A stretch of DNA of 64,000 bases from Dehalobacter sp. 12DCB1 (GTDB lineage: Bacteria; Bacillota; Desulfitobacteriia; Desulfitobacteriales; Syntrophobotulaceae): NCBI RefSeq assembly GCF_004343605.1, contig NZ_POSF01000011.1:1-64000 (forward strand). The letters are read 5' to 3'. Below are positions 19,623 through 28,575 of the stretch, in pieces. The notes below the pieces were generated by a model. The model had not been told where the DNA came from. It did no database searches and saw only the letters and a list, made by a program, of their open reading frames with translations. Each line of letters starts with the position of its first letter. The first letter of the stretch is position 1. Position numbers and translations under genes: made by a program.

Positions 19623-19665
19623 ATTGTATTAAATGATTTTATTGGAAGTTTAGTTATACAACTAA
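19623..19665 (-). promoter_or_regulatory. Promoter of rdhB(1) with CprK-type box
   Basis: A 16-bp inverted repeat (19650-19665) pairs TTAGTT with AACTAA around four bases. A -10 box TACAAT lies at 19623-19628. From the box centre to the downstream end of the -10 is 34.5 bp, so the box is centred near -41.5, the class II position used by CprK/FNR activators. The same arrangement recurs before the rdhB at 24933. Confidence 0.7.
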
Positions 19666-19789
19666 AACGATACATCTGGAAAAAATTTTTTATTATAAAT
19701 ATCAGCCAATACTAAAAGTATAACTGCTAAAACAAATGTCTGTTCTCAGGCTTACTAACATAGCTGTCGACAAATGGAACAAAATAGAG

Positions 19790-19838
19790 TAGGGCATATC
19801 GTAAACGTTTATTGGAAAACGTTTCGCGACACGCCCTA
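19790..19838 (-). terminator. Hairpin ending the first methyltransferase operon
   Basis: TAGGGCGTGTCG...AAACGTTT pairs with AAACGTTTACGATATGCCCTA using G-U pairs and a small bulge, followed by CTCTATTTTG on the minus strand. It separates the operon from the rdhB(1) promoter. Confidence 0.5.
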
Positions 19839-19897
19839 AAAAACAGTGTGTCATATGATTCTAAAACTAGTTTGATAGGCTTCGCATTTTCTTTGTT

Positions 19898-20041
19898 CTA
19901 AAAGATTGCCAGCATAAACAAATAGCTAAAAACCATTTCCTGTCCCATATCCCAACTCATTCCAATAGCGGGATCTTGGTCTGTAAGTTCCGGGTGCTGT
20001 TTAAGTATTTCATTCCAAGAGATCAATAATTTATCTTCCAT
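19898..20041 (-). CDS. 47-aa small protein downstream of the methyltransferase
   Basis: An ATG follows AGGAGGTGGG at good spacing, about 18 nt after the methyltransferase stop, and opens 47 codons. The product is acidic in the first half (MEDKLL, PELTDQDP) and ends in a hydrophobic stretch SYLFMLAIF. I recognise no family. A differently sequenced 41-aa frame with a similar MENEK start occupies the same position after the other methyltransferase (58532-58657), which supports a real small subunit or regulator. Confidence 0.6.
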   Translation of the reverse strand: MEDKLLISWNEILKQHPELTDQDPAIGMSWDMGQEMVFSYLFMLAIF

Positions 20042-20059
20042 TGCAAAACCCACCTCCTA

Positions 20060-21229
20060 TTAATAAATACCATACTCCATAACAAATTTATTTACGGCGA
20101 TAATGTTTTCTGATTTGCCATCCTGTGCTGCAATCAGCTCCCTGTCGGTGGCAAAAATGTATCCGCCGCCGGGGGCCATTATATCCAATATTTCCTTGGC
20201 CTTGGCGATACATTCTTGTTCAGTTCCATATTGCAGTAAAGTCGCCGGGAAAAGTCCAACAATGCACATGGTATCTTTCAAACTTTGCTTAATTTCTTTG
20301 AAATTTGCATGTTCAAACCAGCCAAATGATTTCTTCGCCGGCAATTCTTGAAGATGATCGTAATAGCGTGACCAGTCGCCTTCATAGAATCCAAGAACAC
20401 AGACGTTTTGAGCAGCAAAAAAGTCCATCATCTTTTTAAAGGCCGGCCAGTAAAACTTGTCAAAATCCGTCCGTTTTATCATGGTTGGCAAATGCATCGG
20501 GAGAAAAAGCACTTTGGGGGTCGCTTTCGGCGGCGCCATATGAACCTGTCCCATACCGAACCTCAATATAATAGGCAGTAAGGCTTCAATCGCTTCTAAG
20601 ACTTCCTCCGGGCGGCGGCGCATGTCCCCGAACATTCCTTTAATACCGCGGTACATATCCGCAATTAAATCCATCGGGTGAATAAGTAAGCCATCCCCTA
20701 AGAGAGGCATTCCCTGTTGAGCAAGCACACCCGTTATTCCCCCCGATTTTGCTCCATAAATTGCAAAGTGCATGGCGCCTCTGGCCAAAGCCACGTCTTT
20801 CGCGGGAGAAGACTTCGCCAATTCGGCAAATTTTCTTGGTAAAATCTTTTCAACAATGAATCTTAACGGATCTATATTAAATTCGGGATATTCGTCTTCG
20901 CTCATTATCCCGGCTTGTTCGTCACTATACTGGATAATATTATCTTTACTTAAATAGTTATAACTTTTGCTTCCCAGCGACTGAAGCAGAACGGCAGGCC
21001 TGTTAGACACCATATGAAGCATATCTACCGGAATATCATTGGCTACTTTCACAATGGCTTTCGCGCATTTATCCAGATCAATATCGATTTGGGCCGGCGT
21101 ATAACCTCCATAGTAGGCGCACCATGTCCCATAAGTGCCTAACACAGGAACACGGTCGGCTTGTTCCAAATTTATTGTCTTGAAAATACGGTTTGAACGT
21201 TCTTGATACGGCATCATTACGTTGCTCAT
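20060..21229 (-). CDS. Corrinoid-dependent methyltransferase, uroporphyrinogen decarboxylase superfamily (MtaA/MtvB type)
   Basis: This 389-aa protein has the UroD-like TIM barrel of methyltransferases that move methyl groups to or from a cognate corrinoid protein. Landmarks are the N-terminal DRVPVLGTYG segment, the MHLPTMIKRTDFDKFYWP strand and the C-terminal PGGGYIFATD. It follows its corrinoid partner by 3 nt. MtvB-type members demethylate phenyl methyl ethers and MtaA-type members methylate thiols. I cannot choose a substrate, but O-demethylation of aromatic ethers suits the chlorophenol context. Confidence 0.82.
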   Translation of the reverse strand: MSNVMMPYQERSNRIFKTINLEQADRVPVLGTYGTWCAYYGGYTPAQIDIDLDKCAKAIVKVANDIPVDMLHMVSNRPAVLLQSLGSKSYNYLSKDNIIQYSDEQAGIMSEDEYPEFNIDPLRFIVEKILPRKFAELAKSSPAKDVALARGAMHFAIYGAKSGGITGVLAQQGMPLLGDGLLIHPMDLIADMYRGIKGMFGDMRRRPEEVLEAIEALLPIILRFGMGQVHMAPPKATPKVLFLPMHLPTMIKRTDFDKFYWPAFKKMMDFFAAQNVCVLGFYEGDWSRYYDHLQELPAKKSFGWFEHANFKEIKQSLKDTMCIVGLFPATLLQYGTEQECIAKAKEILDIMAPGGGYIFATDRELIAAQDGKSENIIAVNKFVMEYGIY

Positions 21230-21232
21230 GAT

Positions 21233-21871
21233 TTATTCCACCCACCTTTGACAAATTTTTACGCCTTCAGCGGCGTTTGTCGAAAAGGCGTCCGCACCTA
21301 TGCTTTTACAAACGTTCTCATTAACGGGTACGCCGCCGATAATCACCTTAACTGAATTTTTAAGGCCTGCTTCATTAAGCGCATCAACCGTTTCTTTCAT
21401 ACTGTCCAGCGCCAAGGTGAGTACGCCGCTTAATCCGACAATATCAGGGCTAACCTCTTTTACCTTGTCCACGATCTGGCTGACCGGAACATTGATCCCC
21501 AGGTCGATTACCTCGAAGCCTGCGGCTTCTACCATGGATCTGAAAATATTTTTACCGATGTCATGAAGGTCTCCGGAAACGGTGGCCAGGACAATTTTCC
21601 CGCCTTTTGCTGAGGACCCTACGCTTAAAGCCGACTTGAGCTTGTCCATGACGTTTTGCAGCACTTCTCCGGCGAAGACTAAGTCCCCGATAAAGTACTC
21701 GCCCGAATCATAACGCTCACCCACGAGCGTCATACCTTGCTGACAAGCTTTAACAACTTCTTGAGCTTCGGCGGCGTTATCGTCTTTGCTTAGTACTTCA
21801 TCAATCGCCTTGTTTAACACGTCTTCGTCCAAATCGGACATCGCTTGAGTCAGTACTTTCAAATCCACCAC
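21233..21871 (-). CDS. Methyltransferase corrinoid protein (MtbC/MtvC type)
   Basis: This protein of about 212 aa has an N-terminal four-helix methionine-synthase-like cap and a C-terminal B12-binding Rossmann domain. The cofactor-ligating motif is GDLHDIGKNI (the His is the lower cobalt ligand), with SGVLTLALDSM and GGVPV around the nucleotide tail. It carries the methyl group between partner enzymes. GTG at 21871 aligns with the ATG of the paralogue at 58244 and sits 10 nt after AGGAGG; TTG at 21877 is also possible. Confidence 0.92.
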   Translation of the reverse strand: MVDLKVLTQAMSDLDEDVLNKAIDEVLSKDDNAAEAQEVVKACQQGMTLVGERYDSGEYFIGDLVFAGEVLQNVMDKLKSALSVGSSAKGGKIVLATVSGDLHDIGKNIFRSMVEAAGFEVIDLGINVPVSQIVDKVKEVSPDIVGLSGVLTLALDSMKETVDALNEAGLKNSVKVIIGGVPVNENVCKSIGADAFSTNAAEGVKICQRWVE

Positions 21872-21993
21872 TTTCAATCATCCTCCTTTTAATTCCTCTT
21901 TGATACTGGTTAGCTCCTACAGTTTTGCCTCGTAATGGTATCTCATATGTCTATACATGCAAAATATATCAGAACTTTTTATATTTTGATAAG

Positions 21994-22030
21994 CTGTTGC
22001 CAACGAATTATTAAAATTTGTTGGCAGCAG
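21994..22030 (-). terminator. Hairpin after rdhA(2)
   Basis: CTGCTGCCAACAAATT pairs with AATTCGTTGGCAACAG over 16 bp using two G-U pairs. There is no strong U-run. The sequence resembles the hairpin after rdhA at 28576, suggesting a shared origin. Confidence 0.6.
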
Positions 22031-22083
22031 TCGCTAATAGCACCTATTTACTGACGAATTTTTAACTTCCCGCATCCGGCGAC

Positions 22084-23454
22084 TTAATGTTTAAAGACAG
22101 GTCCTGAAAGATCGGGGGGTGTATACTTATACAATTCGGGCCACTCCAGCCACCATTTATATCTCTCTATCTGTTCCGTTCCATACCCGAACATATCGTC
22201 AATTGCTTTCAGCAATTTCGCAGAAGATTCGTTTTGACTGCCTATCCAGGTTCCCGCCTGGTGGAACCAGGAATCCTCCTTGGAGTTCCATGGGCAAACC
22301 TTCATGCACCGCCCGCAGCCTTGACCGTTTTCGTTAATTATTCTGAGTTGCGTACAGGTATCACTATTCAGGTTCCATCGCATATATCCGTTGTACTCGG
22401 TCTGATCCGTATCCGTCGAAATTGATTGGGTCGGACAGTTTTCCGCACATTTTTTACATACCCTGCAGAAATCCTGGATCCCAAAATCAATCGGTTTATC
22501 AGGCGCCAGTGGCAAATCAGTGGTTACAGCAGCCGCTTTATGCCGGAATCCCAAACGGGGATGAACTGTACAATCACCGGCACGGGACATTTCCCCTAAG
22601 CCTGCAGATATGAGAACCGTCGGCATTACTACTTCATAATTGACAAAATGACTTGCCCGGGCATTATATCCAAGAGCACGGATATAGTTGGCCAAAATGA
22701 CAACAATGTTTGCGACCGCATGATAACCCCTTAGTGACTGCGAGCCGCTAATCCCATCATATCCAGTCGACGCCAGCATGGTTTCCAAGTGTTGGTCAAC
22801 TATCACCGCGATGACATAGGGCAGCCGTTCCGTTACCGGTTTAACACATTCTGACACCGGTTTGCTCAATAACCCGGGAACGTCAACAATCTTCTCCGAA
22901 TAATATCCAAACTCAGGCATTTTTCCGATAGCGACATCGTCAGCGCGCAAGAAATAGGCAGCATCTTTCATATGTTGTGACATTTGCTCAGGATCAGGTA
23001 TCGGTAATTTTCTTGGGGCGGCCGGTCCTTCAACTACAGGGTCCGGCCCTACTAAAGAAACTGTCATCAGCTGTGCCAATGGAAAAGGATGCGCAGGAAG
23101 CGCCAAAGACGCAAGCTGTATCCGGGGATCTGGGAGCAACCCCCTGGTAGCACGATTAAATCCATTATCTGCTTCACTGACATTTTTGATTTTCCCAACT
23201 ATTTTTGAGGTACCCAGCCACTGATCATTGCTTTCTACATAACGTACCGCAGCACTGCCGAGGTCATGTACCGGATGCAGCTTGGACCATTGCCCTTTTA
23301 CTGCAGCAGTATACTCCAGACTTTCTCCCGCCGCATTCGCCGCCTTGGAAGGTGCCTTGATTGCTCCAAGTACGCCCAAGGCCGTGGCTGCAGCACCGGC
23401 TTTGAGAAAATTTCTGCGGTTTACGTGATAACTCTTTCCATCTTCATCACTCAT
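22084..23454 (-). CDS. rdhA: Reductive dehalogenase, CprA-like (2), without its own rdhB
   Basis: This 456-aa RdhA has RR signal NRRNFLK (Arg13-14), Tyr in SLRGYH, Arg in SRAGD (most paralogues have RTGD), [12 protein letters not shown] and [10 protein letters not shown]. The start is ATG at 23454, 8 nt after GGAG. A longer TTG frame at 23472 lacks support. It begins about 48 nt after the end of the next rdhA upstream and has no rdhB of its own, so two catalytic subunits share one anchor gene and promoter. Substrate unknown. Similarity is greatest to the 17879 and 38797 group by signal peptide and the SKLHPVHD segment. Confidence 0.93.
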   Translation of the reverse strand: MSDEDGKSYHVNRRNFLKAGAAATALGVLGAIKAPSKAANAAGESLEYTAAVKGQWSKLHPVHDLGSAAVRYVESNDQWLGTSKIVGKIKNVSEADNGFNRATRGLLPDPRIQLASLALPAHPFPLAQLMTVSLVGPDPVVEGPAAPRKLPIPDPEQMSQHMKDAAYFLRADDVAIGKMPEFGYYSEKIVDVPGLLSKPVSECVKPVTERLPYVIAVIVDQHLETMLASTGYDGISGSQSLRGYHAVANIVVILANYIRALGYNARASHFVNYEVVMPTVLISAGLGEMSRAGDCTVHPRLGFRHKAAAVTTDLPLAPDKPIDFGIQDFCRVCKKCAENCPTQSISTDTDQTEYNGYMRWNLNSDTCTQLRIINENGQGCGRCMKVCPWNSKEDSWFHQAGTWIGSQNESSAKLLKAIDDMFGYGTEQIERYKWWLEWPELYKYTPPDLSGPVFKH

Positions 23455-23502
23455 TTTTTTCACTCCAATCAAGCTTGTAGTGTACTTAAACTTTCCGTTT
23501 TT

Positions 23503-24918
23503 TCACTGTCTATTTTTCCCTAATGCCGAAAAAATGGGATCCGGAGGCAAGGGTTCAGTCAAGATGCTTACAGGAGGGATCTTATACAATTCAGGCCACT
23601 CCAGCCACCATTTATATTTATTGATGGTTTCTGTGCCATACCCGAACATATCATCAATCGATTTTAATAATTTTGATGATGTTTCATTTTTGCTTCCAAT
23701 CCAGGTACCAGCTTGATGAAACCAGGATTCCTCTTTGGAATTCCAGGGACAGACCTTCATGCACCGTCCACAGCAAACACCGTCTTCATTACTGGCCCGG
23801 AATTCGGCACATTTGTTCGTGTCATTGTTCCAACGCAAATAGCCGTTATACTGACCCATATCACTATCAATGTTGATAGCTCCGGCAGGACAATTTTCCG
23901 CACATTTCTTACATATGCGGCAGAAGTCGAGTAACCCAAAATCAATTGGCTTATCCGGTGCAAGCGGCAAATCCGTAGTGACCGCAGCAACTTTATGGCG
24001 GAATCCTAACCGGGGGTGAATTGTACAATCGCCTGTACGGGATAGTTCTCCTAATCCTGCGGCTATAATAACAGGCGGCATGACACCGTTATAATCCACA
24101 GCATAATTTGCCCTGGCATTATAACCAAGATTCCGAATATATTGGGCTAAAATAGCGGAAATAACCCCAGTTGCGTGATAGCCCCTAAAGGACTGAGAAA
24201 TGCTGATCGCGTCATAACCTGTCGAAGCAAGCATTGTCTCCAAATGCTGGTCAACCATAACCACGATTGCATACGGCAGGCGTTCGGTCACCGGCCTTAC
24301 CAATTGTTCTCTGGGCAACTCCACGTACTGTCTTCCCGGAAAAGGCGGATAAATACATTTGGTATCATAGTAGGCATACGAAGGCATCCTGCCTATACCT
24401 ACATCATCAGCCCGCAAAAAATAGGCAACATCCTTAATGTGTTGTGACATTTGCTCAGGATCAGGAATCTCCATTTTCTTCGGGGCAGGAATGCCTTCCA
24501 GAAAACCTGCCACCATACCGGCTCCCATGATGATTGCACTGCCAAAAGGATCCTTGGTATTCATGTTATAAAGCCCCAATTGACCCCTTTGACTGACTTT
24601 CCCCGCGGCAATCTGTTCAAATCCTCCATCGTATTCGCTTGGATTTTTGATTGGACCTATTATCTTTGAGGTTCCCAACCACTGGTCATTATGTTCTACA
24701 AAACGTATTGTTGCGCTACCCATGTCATGCACCGGATGCAGTTTGGACCATTGTCCCTTTGCCGCAGGCGTATACTTCACGCTCTCGCCAACCGCACCCG
24801 CCGCTACGATGGGTGCTCTCAGAGCTACCGCCGCCCCCAGAACCGCAGCTCCGACACTGACTTTGATAAAATTTCTGCGGCTTACTTGAACCTTTTTTTC
24901 TTGTTCGAAAGCCACCAT
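23503..24918 (-). CDS. rdhA: Reductive dehalogenase, CprA-like (3)
   Basis: This 471-aa RdhA has RR signal SRRNFIK (Arg14-15) with an unusual h-region (VGAAVLGAAVALRAP) unlike the AAAALGVMGAI type of its neighbours. Tyr is in SFRGYH, Arg in SRTGD, clusters are [12 protein letters not shown] and [10 protein letters not shown]. The C-terminus is extended by about 15 residues (EPLPPDP...) beyond the usual end. Start ATG at 24918 lies after AGGATGTG. It is the first rdhA of the rdhB-rdhA-rdhA operon 25244-22084. Confidence 0.93.
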   Translation of the reverse strand: MVAFEQEKKVQVSRRNFIKVSVGAAVLGAAVALRAPIVAAGAVGESVKYTPAAKGQWSKLHPVHDMGSATIRFVEHNDQWLGTSKIIGPIKNPSEYDGGFEQIAAGKVSQRGQLGLYNMNTKDPFGSAIIMGAGMVAGFLEGIPAPKKMEIPDPEQMSQHIKDVAYFLRADDVGIGRMPSYAYYDTKCIYPPFPGRQYVELPREQLVRPVTERLPYAIVVMVDQHLETMLASTGYDAISISQSFRGYHATGVISAILAQYIRNLGYNARANYAVDYNGVMPPVIIAAGLGELSRTGDCTIHPRLGFRHKVAAVTTDLPLAPDKPIDFGLLDFCRICKKCAENCPAGAINIDSDMGQYNGYLRWNNDTNKCAEFRASNEDGVCCGRCMKVCPWNSKEESWFHQAGTWIGSKNETSSKLLKSIDDMFGYGTETINKYKWWLEWPELYKIPPVSILTEPLPPDPIFSALGKNRQ

Positions 24919-24932
24919 GTTTTCACATCCTA

Positions 24933-25244
24933 TCAAACTTGTAATTCACCTGTACTCCCCGCTTTTCTCACACCAATGAATCCCAGCAGGCGGGCCTGAA
25001 CAACGGCAAGAACCACAGATATCCCCAGAAACAGGAATATCGCTGTGCTTGTTGCTTTGACATGTCCAACCGATGCGTTCATGTAGACAAAAGAAATCCC
25101 CATCCAGGTAATCCCATACCAGATAACAAACAAGGCCCAATTAACTACTGTTTTCCACATTTGTTCACGTTTAGCGCGAGGTTTAATAAATAAAATACCG
25201 GCCAAGAATAATACGCCTGCTAAAAAAATTAAGAATGTACCCAT
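24933..25244 (-). CDS. rdhB: Reductive dehalogenase membrane anchor (2)
   Basis: This 103-aa three-helix anchor has the conserved loop [12 protein letters not shown]. Its sequence and about 90 bp of upstream DNA are nearly identical to the cassette at 19264, pointing to a recent duplication or conversion. The start at 25244 is chosen by GGGAGG and paralogue length. One anchor gene here serves two rdhA genes. Confidence 0.93.
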   Translation of the reverse strand: MGTFLIFLAGVLFLAGILFIKPRAKREQMWKTVVNWALFVIWYGITWMGISFVYMNASVGHVKATSTAIFLFLGISVVLAVVQARLLGFIGVRKAGSTGELQV

Positions 25245-25291
25245 CATTTTCACCTCCCTTTTCATGATTCAGTTGTGATGACTATAGGTAC

Positions 25292-25334
25292 ATTGTATTT
25301 AATAATTTTGAGTGAAGCTTAGTTGTATAACTAA
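25292..25334 (-). promoter_or_regulatory. Promoter of rdhB(2) with CprK-type box
   Basis: TTAGTT-N4-AACTAA (25319-25334) is a perfect 6-bp inverted repeat. A TACAAT -10 lies at 25292-25297, and the centre-to-(-10) distance of 34.5 bp equals that of rdhB(1). A class II activator site for an RdhK is inferred. Confidence 0.7.
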
Positions 25335-25490
25335 AAACTATACATCTACAAAATATTTTTGCTGAACTGTTGACTGGAAAATTCAATAGAGACACCGGCA
25401 ATCTGCAATAATACAAAAAAAATACTCCATCTCTCTAATGAAATGGAATTCAAAAAATAATCTGTACAAAATGAATTGTCAAACTTAATT

Positions 25491-26204
25491 CTAATAAATA
25501 TATTTATAAATATGCTTCTCATGGGTTAATTCTTTAAGTTTTTCCAGATCATGAATAATTATTTTGTCTTTCTTCTTTTCAATAATTTTTTGCTCCTTTA
25601 AATACTTTAATACTTTGGAGACTGTAACATAATGTGCTCCTGTTATCTCAGAGATAAATTGCAATGATAAGTCCATACGTATTTCGTAAGAATCTCCTAC
25701 CGATATTCCATTGGTAAGATAAAGTCCATTCAGCAATCTTAAGATTCTAATCGTTGGATTGTAAAAGTCTCTTTCTATCGTTTGTCTCATATAATAACTT
25801 ACTTTGGAAAGACAATTTCTAAGCACTTCAAAGATCATGTCTTCATCTTGACGGAAAATAATTCTGAGATGCTCTTCGAAAAAAAGACATACTTTAGAAT
25901 CTTCTATGGCAACCGCATAAGCATCATTTTCACTTTCCATCTTATACAAACGACCCAAAATTCCATTTTCTCCTGAAAAATAAATCACTCTTTCCCTGCC
26001 GTCTTCCGTCATCAAGTTCAAACTTATCCTTCCGGAAAGCACATAAACCAGCATATAATCCTTACCTCCCGGTAAGATCACATTACTGTCCTTAGCATAG
26101 GTTTTTACTACTCCTATATGCGTGAATTCCCTCAGTTTTTCAATCGGATAGAAAGTGTCAGGAATAGCCCTTGCCCCCTCGCATCTTCCATAATCGTATT
26201 GCAT
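25491..26204 (-). CDS. rdhK: CprK-type CRP/FNR family regulator (1)
   Basis: This 237-aa protein has an N-terminal cyclic-nucleotide-like effector domain (about 20-130), a dimerisation helix and a C-terminal winged helix with recognition region SEITGAHYVTVSKVLKYL (about 185-202). Of the eight regulators here it is closest to Desulfitobacterium CprK, for example IPDTFYPIEKLR, FRQDEDMIFEV and KKKDKIIIHDLEKLKEL. CprK binds ortho-chlorophenols and activates cpr promoters. It has Cys8, Cys108 and Cys146 by my count; CprK activity is redox-sensitive through cysteines, but whether these pair is unknown. The gene is flanked by rdh operons on both sides. Confidence 0.92.
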   Translation of the reverse strand: MQYDYGRCEGARAIPDTFYPIEKLREFTHIGVVKTYAKDSNVILPGGKDYMLVYVLSGRISLNLMTEDGRERVIYFSGENGILGRLYKMESENDAYAVAIEDSKVCLFFEEHLRIIFRQDEDMIFEVLRNCLSKVSYYMRQTIERDFYNPTIRILRLLNGLYLTNGISVGDSYEIRMDLSLQFISEITGAHYVTVSKVLKYLKEQKIIEKKKDKIIIHDLEKLKELTHEKHIYKYIY

Positions 26205-26551
26205 ACGCTTCCTCCTTCCTAATTATTACCATCCCCAGGATTTATTTTGCCACCCACTAAATCCCTCTTGTAATAACAGATACGTCTCGCAACCAAATTC
26301 TACACCAGAAAACAATTAAAAACGTAACAATTGAATCTAGTCCGCGCCAGGAAGAACAGATAAACCAAATACCGTACTTAAAAAGCAATACAAAGCAAGT
26401 GCATATATTTCACATTATACTTAAATTTATTATACAATTATTTTTGCTATTTTAATTTAATATATAACTAAAACCTTGAGTTTTACACTTTTAGTATTTC
26501 CTCTGACAGGTCTGCAATACTCAGAAAAAGATAATTCTTTCTACTATTAGA
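26205..26551. other. Intergenic region upstream of rdhK(1)
   Basis: About 350 bp of AT-rich DNA without a gene. I saw no clear 14-bp FNR-type inverted repeat. It ends in the terminator of the next rdh operon. Confidence 0.35.
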
Positions 26552-26603
26552 TTAAGTATTACTAAGAGGCACGTTCAATAACGTGCCTCTTAGTAATACT
26601 TAG
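26552..26603 (-). terminator. Long perfect hairpin after rdhA(4)
   Basis: Bases 26553-26575 pair without mismatch with 26580-26602, a 23-bp stem with a 4-nt loop. It lies just downstream of the rdhA stop. The arms are longer than in ordinary intrinsic terminators, and the flanking U-run is weak. Confidence 0.65.
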
Positions 26604-26620
26604 AAATTAAGTTAATTCAA

Positions 26621-27988
26621 TTAACTGGGAATATTGATTTTATAAAGTTCAGGCCATTCCAGCCACCATTTATACTGGGTAATCTCTTCAGTACCGTAAC
26701 CGAACATATCATCAATGCTTTTTAACAGTGACGAAGCGGCCTCACCCTTGCTGCCAATCCACAAGCCTGCTTCATGGAACCAAGAGTCTTCTTTAGAATT
26801 CCACGGACAGACTTTTACACATCTGCCGCAGTTGACACCTTCGTCATTGCCGGCCCGGAATTGAGCGCATTTCTTCATATCGCTGTTCCAACGCATGTAA
26901 CCGTTTTGTTCCACAGGATCTTTATCGTAACTGATAGCTTGGCTTGGACAGGTTTCTGCACATTTTTTGCAAACCCGGCAGAAATCCAATAGTCCGAAAT
27001 CAATAGGTTTATCGGGCAAGAGCGGAAGATCTGTGGTGACTGCACCGCATTTGTTACGGAATCCCATTCTGGGATGAGCAACGCAGTCTCCCGTACGGCT
27101 GAGCTCACCCATTCCGGAAGCGATAAGAGCCGGCGGAACGGCGAGATCATAGTTGCCAAAGTGATGCGCCCTGGCATTGTAACCTAAAGTCCGAATATAT
27201 CGGGCCATAATAACCGCAATATTCGCTACGGCGTGATAACACCGGAATGACTGGGATACGGAAATCCCATCATAACCGGTCGATGCCAGATAGGTTTCCA
27301 AATGTTGTTCCACTGCAAACGTAATAACATAAGGCAAATCCGGCTCTGTGTTCGGGATCTGATGGATCGGCGTATCCGGCGGAACGATGCCTGCAGGAAA
27401 GAGTCCCTGCGGCGGAACCTGCTTAAAGCCGTAATAAGCATACGACGGCATATTGCCGATACCAACTTCATCTGCCCTGAGATAATACGCAACGTCTTTG
27501 ATATGTTGGGACATTTGCTCCGGATCGGGAATCGGAAGTTTCTCGGCATTCGGGACCCCAATACAAATCTCATCCAGGCTGATTGGCCCTATGGCCCAGC
27601 CTATGCCATCTGTTAAGGGATATCTCTTGGTTTGGGTTAAAAATCCCCATCTTGCCTTCTCACCTAATAATCCTCTGAGAGCCAAAGTGAAACCCGAGTC
27701 ATATTCACTTGACCTTTGAATAGTTCCCACAATCTTACTTGTTCCCAACCACTGGTCGTTATGCTCGACAAAACTTACTGAAGCACCGCCATAATTATTT
27801 ACAGGACGAAGTTTTGACCATTTTCCCTTTGCTGGCGTATAGTTTAGGGTACTTACAGTCGCATTTGCTATCTTCGATGGAGCTGCAATCGCTCCCATTA
27901 CGCCCATGGCTGCGGCAGCCACACCGGTTTTCAAAAAGCCGCGGCGGTTTACCTGCCCAGGCAGCTTTTTGCTTTCGGAATCCGACAT
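26621..27988 (-). CDS. rdhA: Reductive dehalogenase, CprA-like (4)
   Basis: This 455-aa RdhA has signal NRRGFLK (Arg15-16) with h-region AAAAMGVMGAIAAPSK. Tyr is in SFRCYH, where a Cys replaces the Ser found beside it in most paralogues. Arg is in SRTGD, clusters are [12 protein letters not shown] and CGRCVKVCPW. It belongs to a subgroup with 28576 and 32528 sharing KWSKLRPVNNYGGASV-like starts. The ATG at 27988 is 8 nt after GGGGAGG; the longer TTG frame at 28006 overlaps rdhB and is not favoured. Likely substrates are aryl halides, not proven. Confidence 0.93.
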   Translation of the reverse strand: MSDSESKKLPGQVNRRGFLKTGVAAAAMGVMGAIAAPSKIANATVSTLNYTPAKGKWSKLRPVNNYGGASVSFVEHNDQWLGTSKIVGTIQRSSEYDSGFTLALRGLLGEKARWGFLTQTKRYPLTDGIGWAIGPISLDEICIGVPNAEKLPIPDPEQMSQHIKDVAYYLRADEVGIGNMPSYAYYGFKQVPPQGLFPAGIVPPDTPIHQIPNTEPDLPYVITFAVEQHLETYLASTGYDGISVSQSFRCYHAVANIAVIMARYIRTLGYNARAHHFGNYDLAVPPALIASGMGELSRTGDCVAHPRMGFRNKCGAVTTDLPLLPDKPIDFGLLDFCRVCKKCAETCPSQAISYDKDPVEQNGYMRWNSDMKKCAQFRAGNDEGVNCGRCVKVCPWNSKEDSWFHEAGLWIGSKGEAASSLLKSIDDMFGYGTEEITQYKWWLEWPELYKINIPS

Positions 27989-28002
27989 CAATTTTCCTCC
28001 CC

Positions 28003-28311
28003 TCAAGCCTTTATAGACTCGTTGACCTTCTTTTTCATACCAATAAATCCTAGAACACGGGCTAATACGATGGCCAGTACTACCGAGATCCCACCAAATA
28101 GAAAGATAGCTGTGCTTGTGGCCTTGACGTGTCCTACGCTGGCGTTAATGTAAACAAATGATACCCCTATGCATGTTATAAAAAACCAAATAATAAAGGT
28201 CACCCAAACAGCCACGGTTTGCCATGTTTTATTTTGCTTAGCTCTGGGCTTAACAAAAAGAATCCCCGCTAAAAAAAGAATACCAGCCAGGAAAATTAAC
28301 AAAGTGCTCAT
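28003..28311 (-). CDS. rdhB: Reductive dehalogenase membrane anchor (3)
   Basis: This 102-aa three-helix anchor has the conserved loop [16 protein letters not shown] much longer frame extends upstream to 28536, but GGAGGTG just before ATG 28311 and the length of all paralogues fix the start. It precedes rdhA(4) by 14 nt. Confidence 0.92.
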   Translation of the reverse strand: MSTLLIFLAGILFLAGILFVKPRAKQNKTWQTVAVWVTFIIWFFITCIGVSFVYINASVGHVKATSTAIFLFGGISVVLAIVLARVLGFIGMKKKVNESIKA

Positions 28312-28357
28312 TTTTTCACCTCCTTTAATCTTGCGAATTGTATCTCTTACACGCTTC

Positions 28358-28398
28358 ATTGTACTCATTATTAAATGTTGGGCATTATCGGCTGTTAA
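28358..28398 (-). promoter_or_regulatory. Promoter of rdhB(3) with FNR-like box
   Basis: TTATC-GGCT-GTTAA (28385-28398) is a 14-bp imperfect inverted repeat. TACAAT at 28358-28363 can serve as -10, with centre-to-(-10) end 33.5 bp. It is weaker than the boxes of rdhB(1) and (2). Confidence 0.45.
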
Positions 28399-28512
28399 TA
28401 TTTTCTTCGTTGCTACTAAATATTTTTTATCATTGTTAACAAAATGGTCATATCTTATTTTGACAGATTGTATGCCGAAACAGATTGAGTATTTTACTAG
28501 GCCTTGAAATAT

Positions 28513-28559
28513 AAGAAGCTGCTGCCAACAAACCATAAAATTGTTGGCAACAGCTTCTT
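28513..28559 (-). terminator. Terminator after rdhA(5)
   Basis: AAGAAGCTG-TTGCCAACAA pairs with its complement over 19 bp with one G-U pair, followed by ATATTTC. The core resembles the hairpin at 21994-22030. Confidence 0.7.
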
Positions 28560-28575
28560 GTTTAGAAAATAGTAT

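Noticed and set aside
28312-28536. Long N-terminal extension of rdhB(3)
   Set aside because: The frame runs through the promoter; the ribosome binding site and paralogue length fix the start at 28311.
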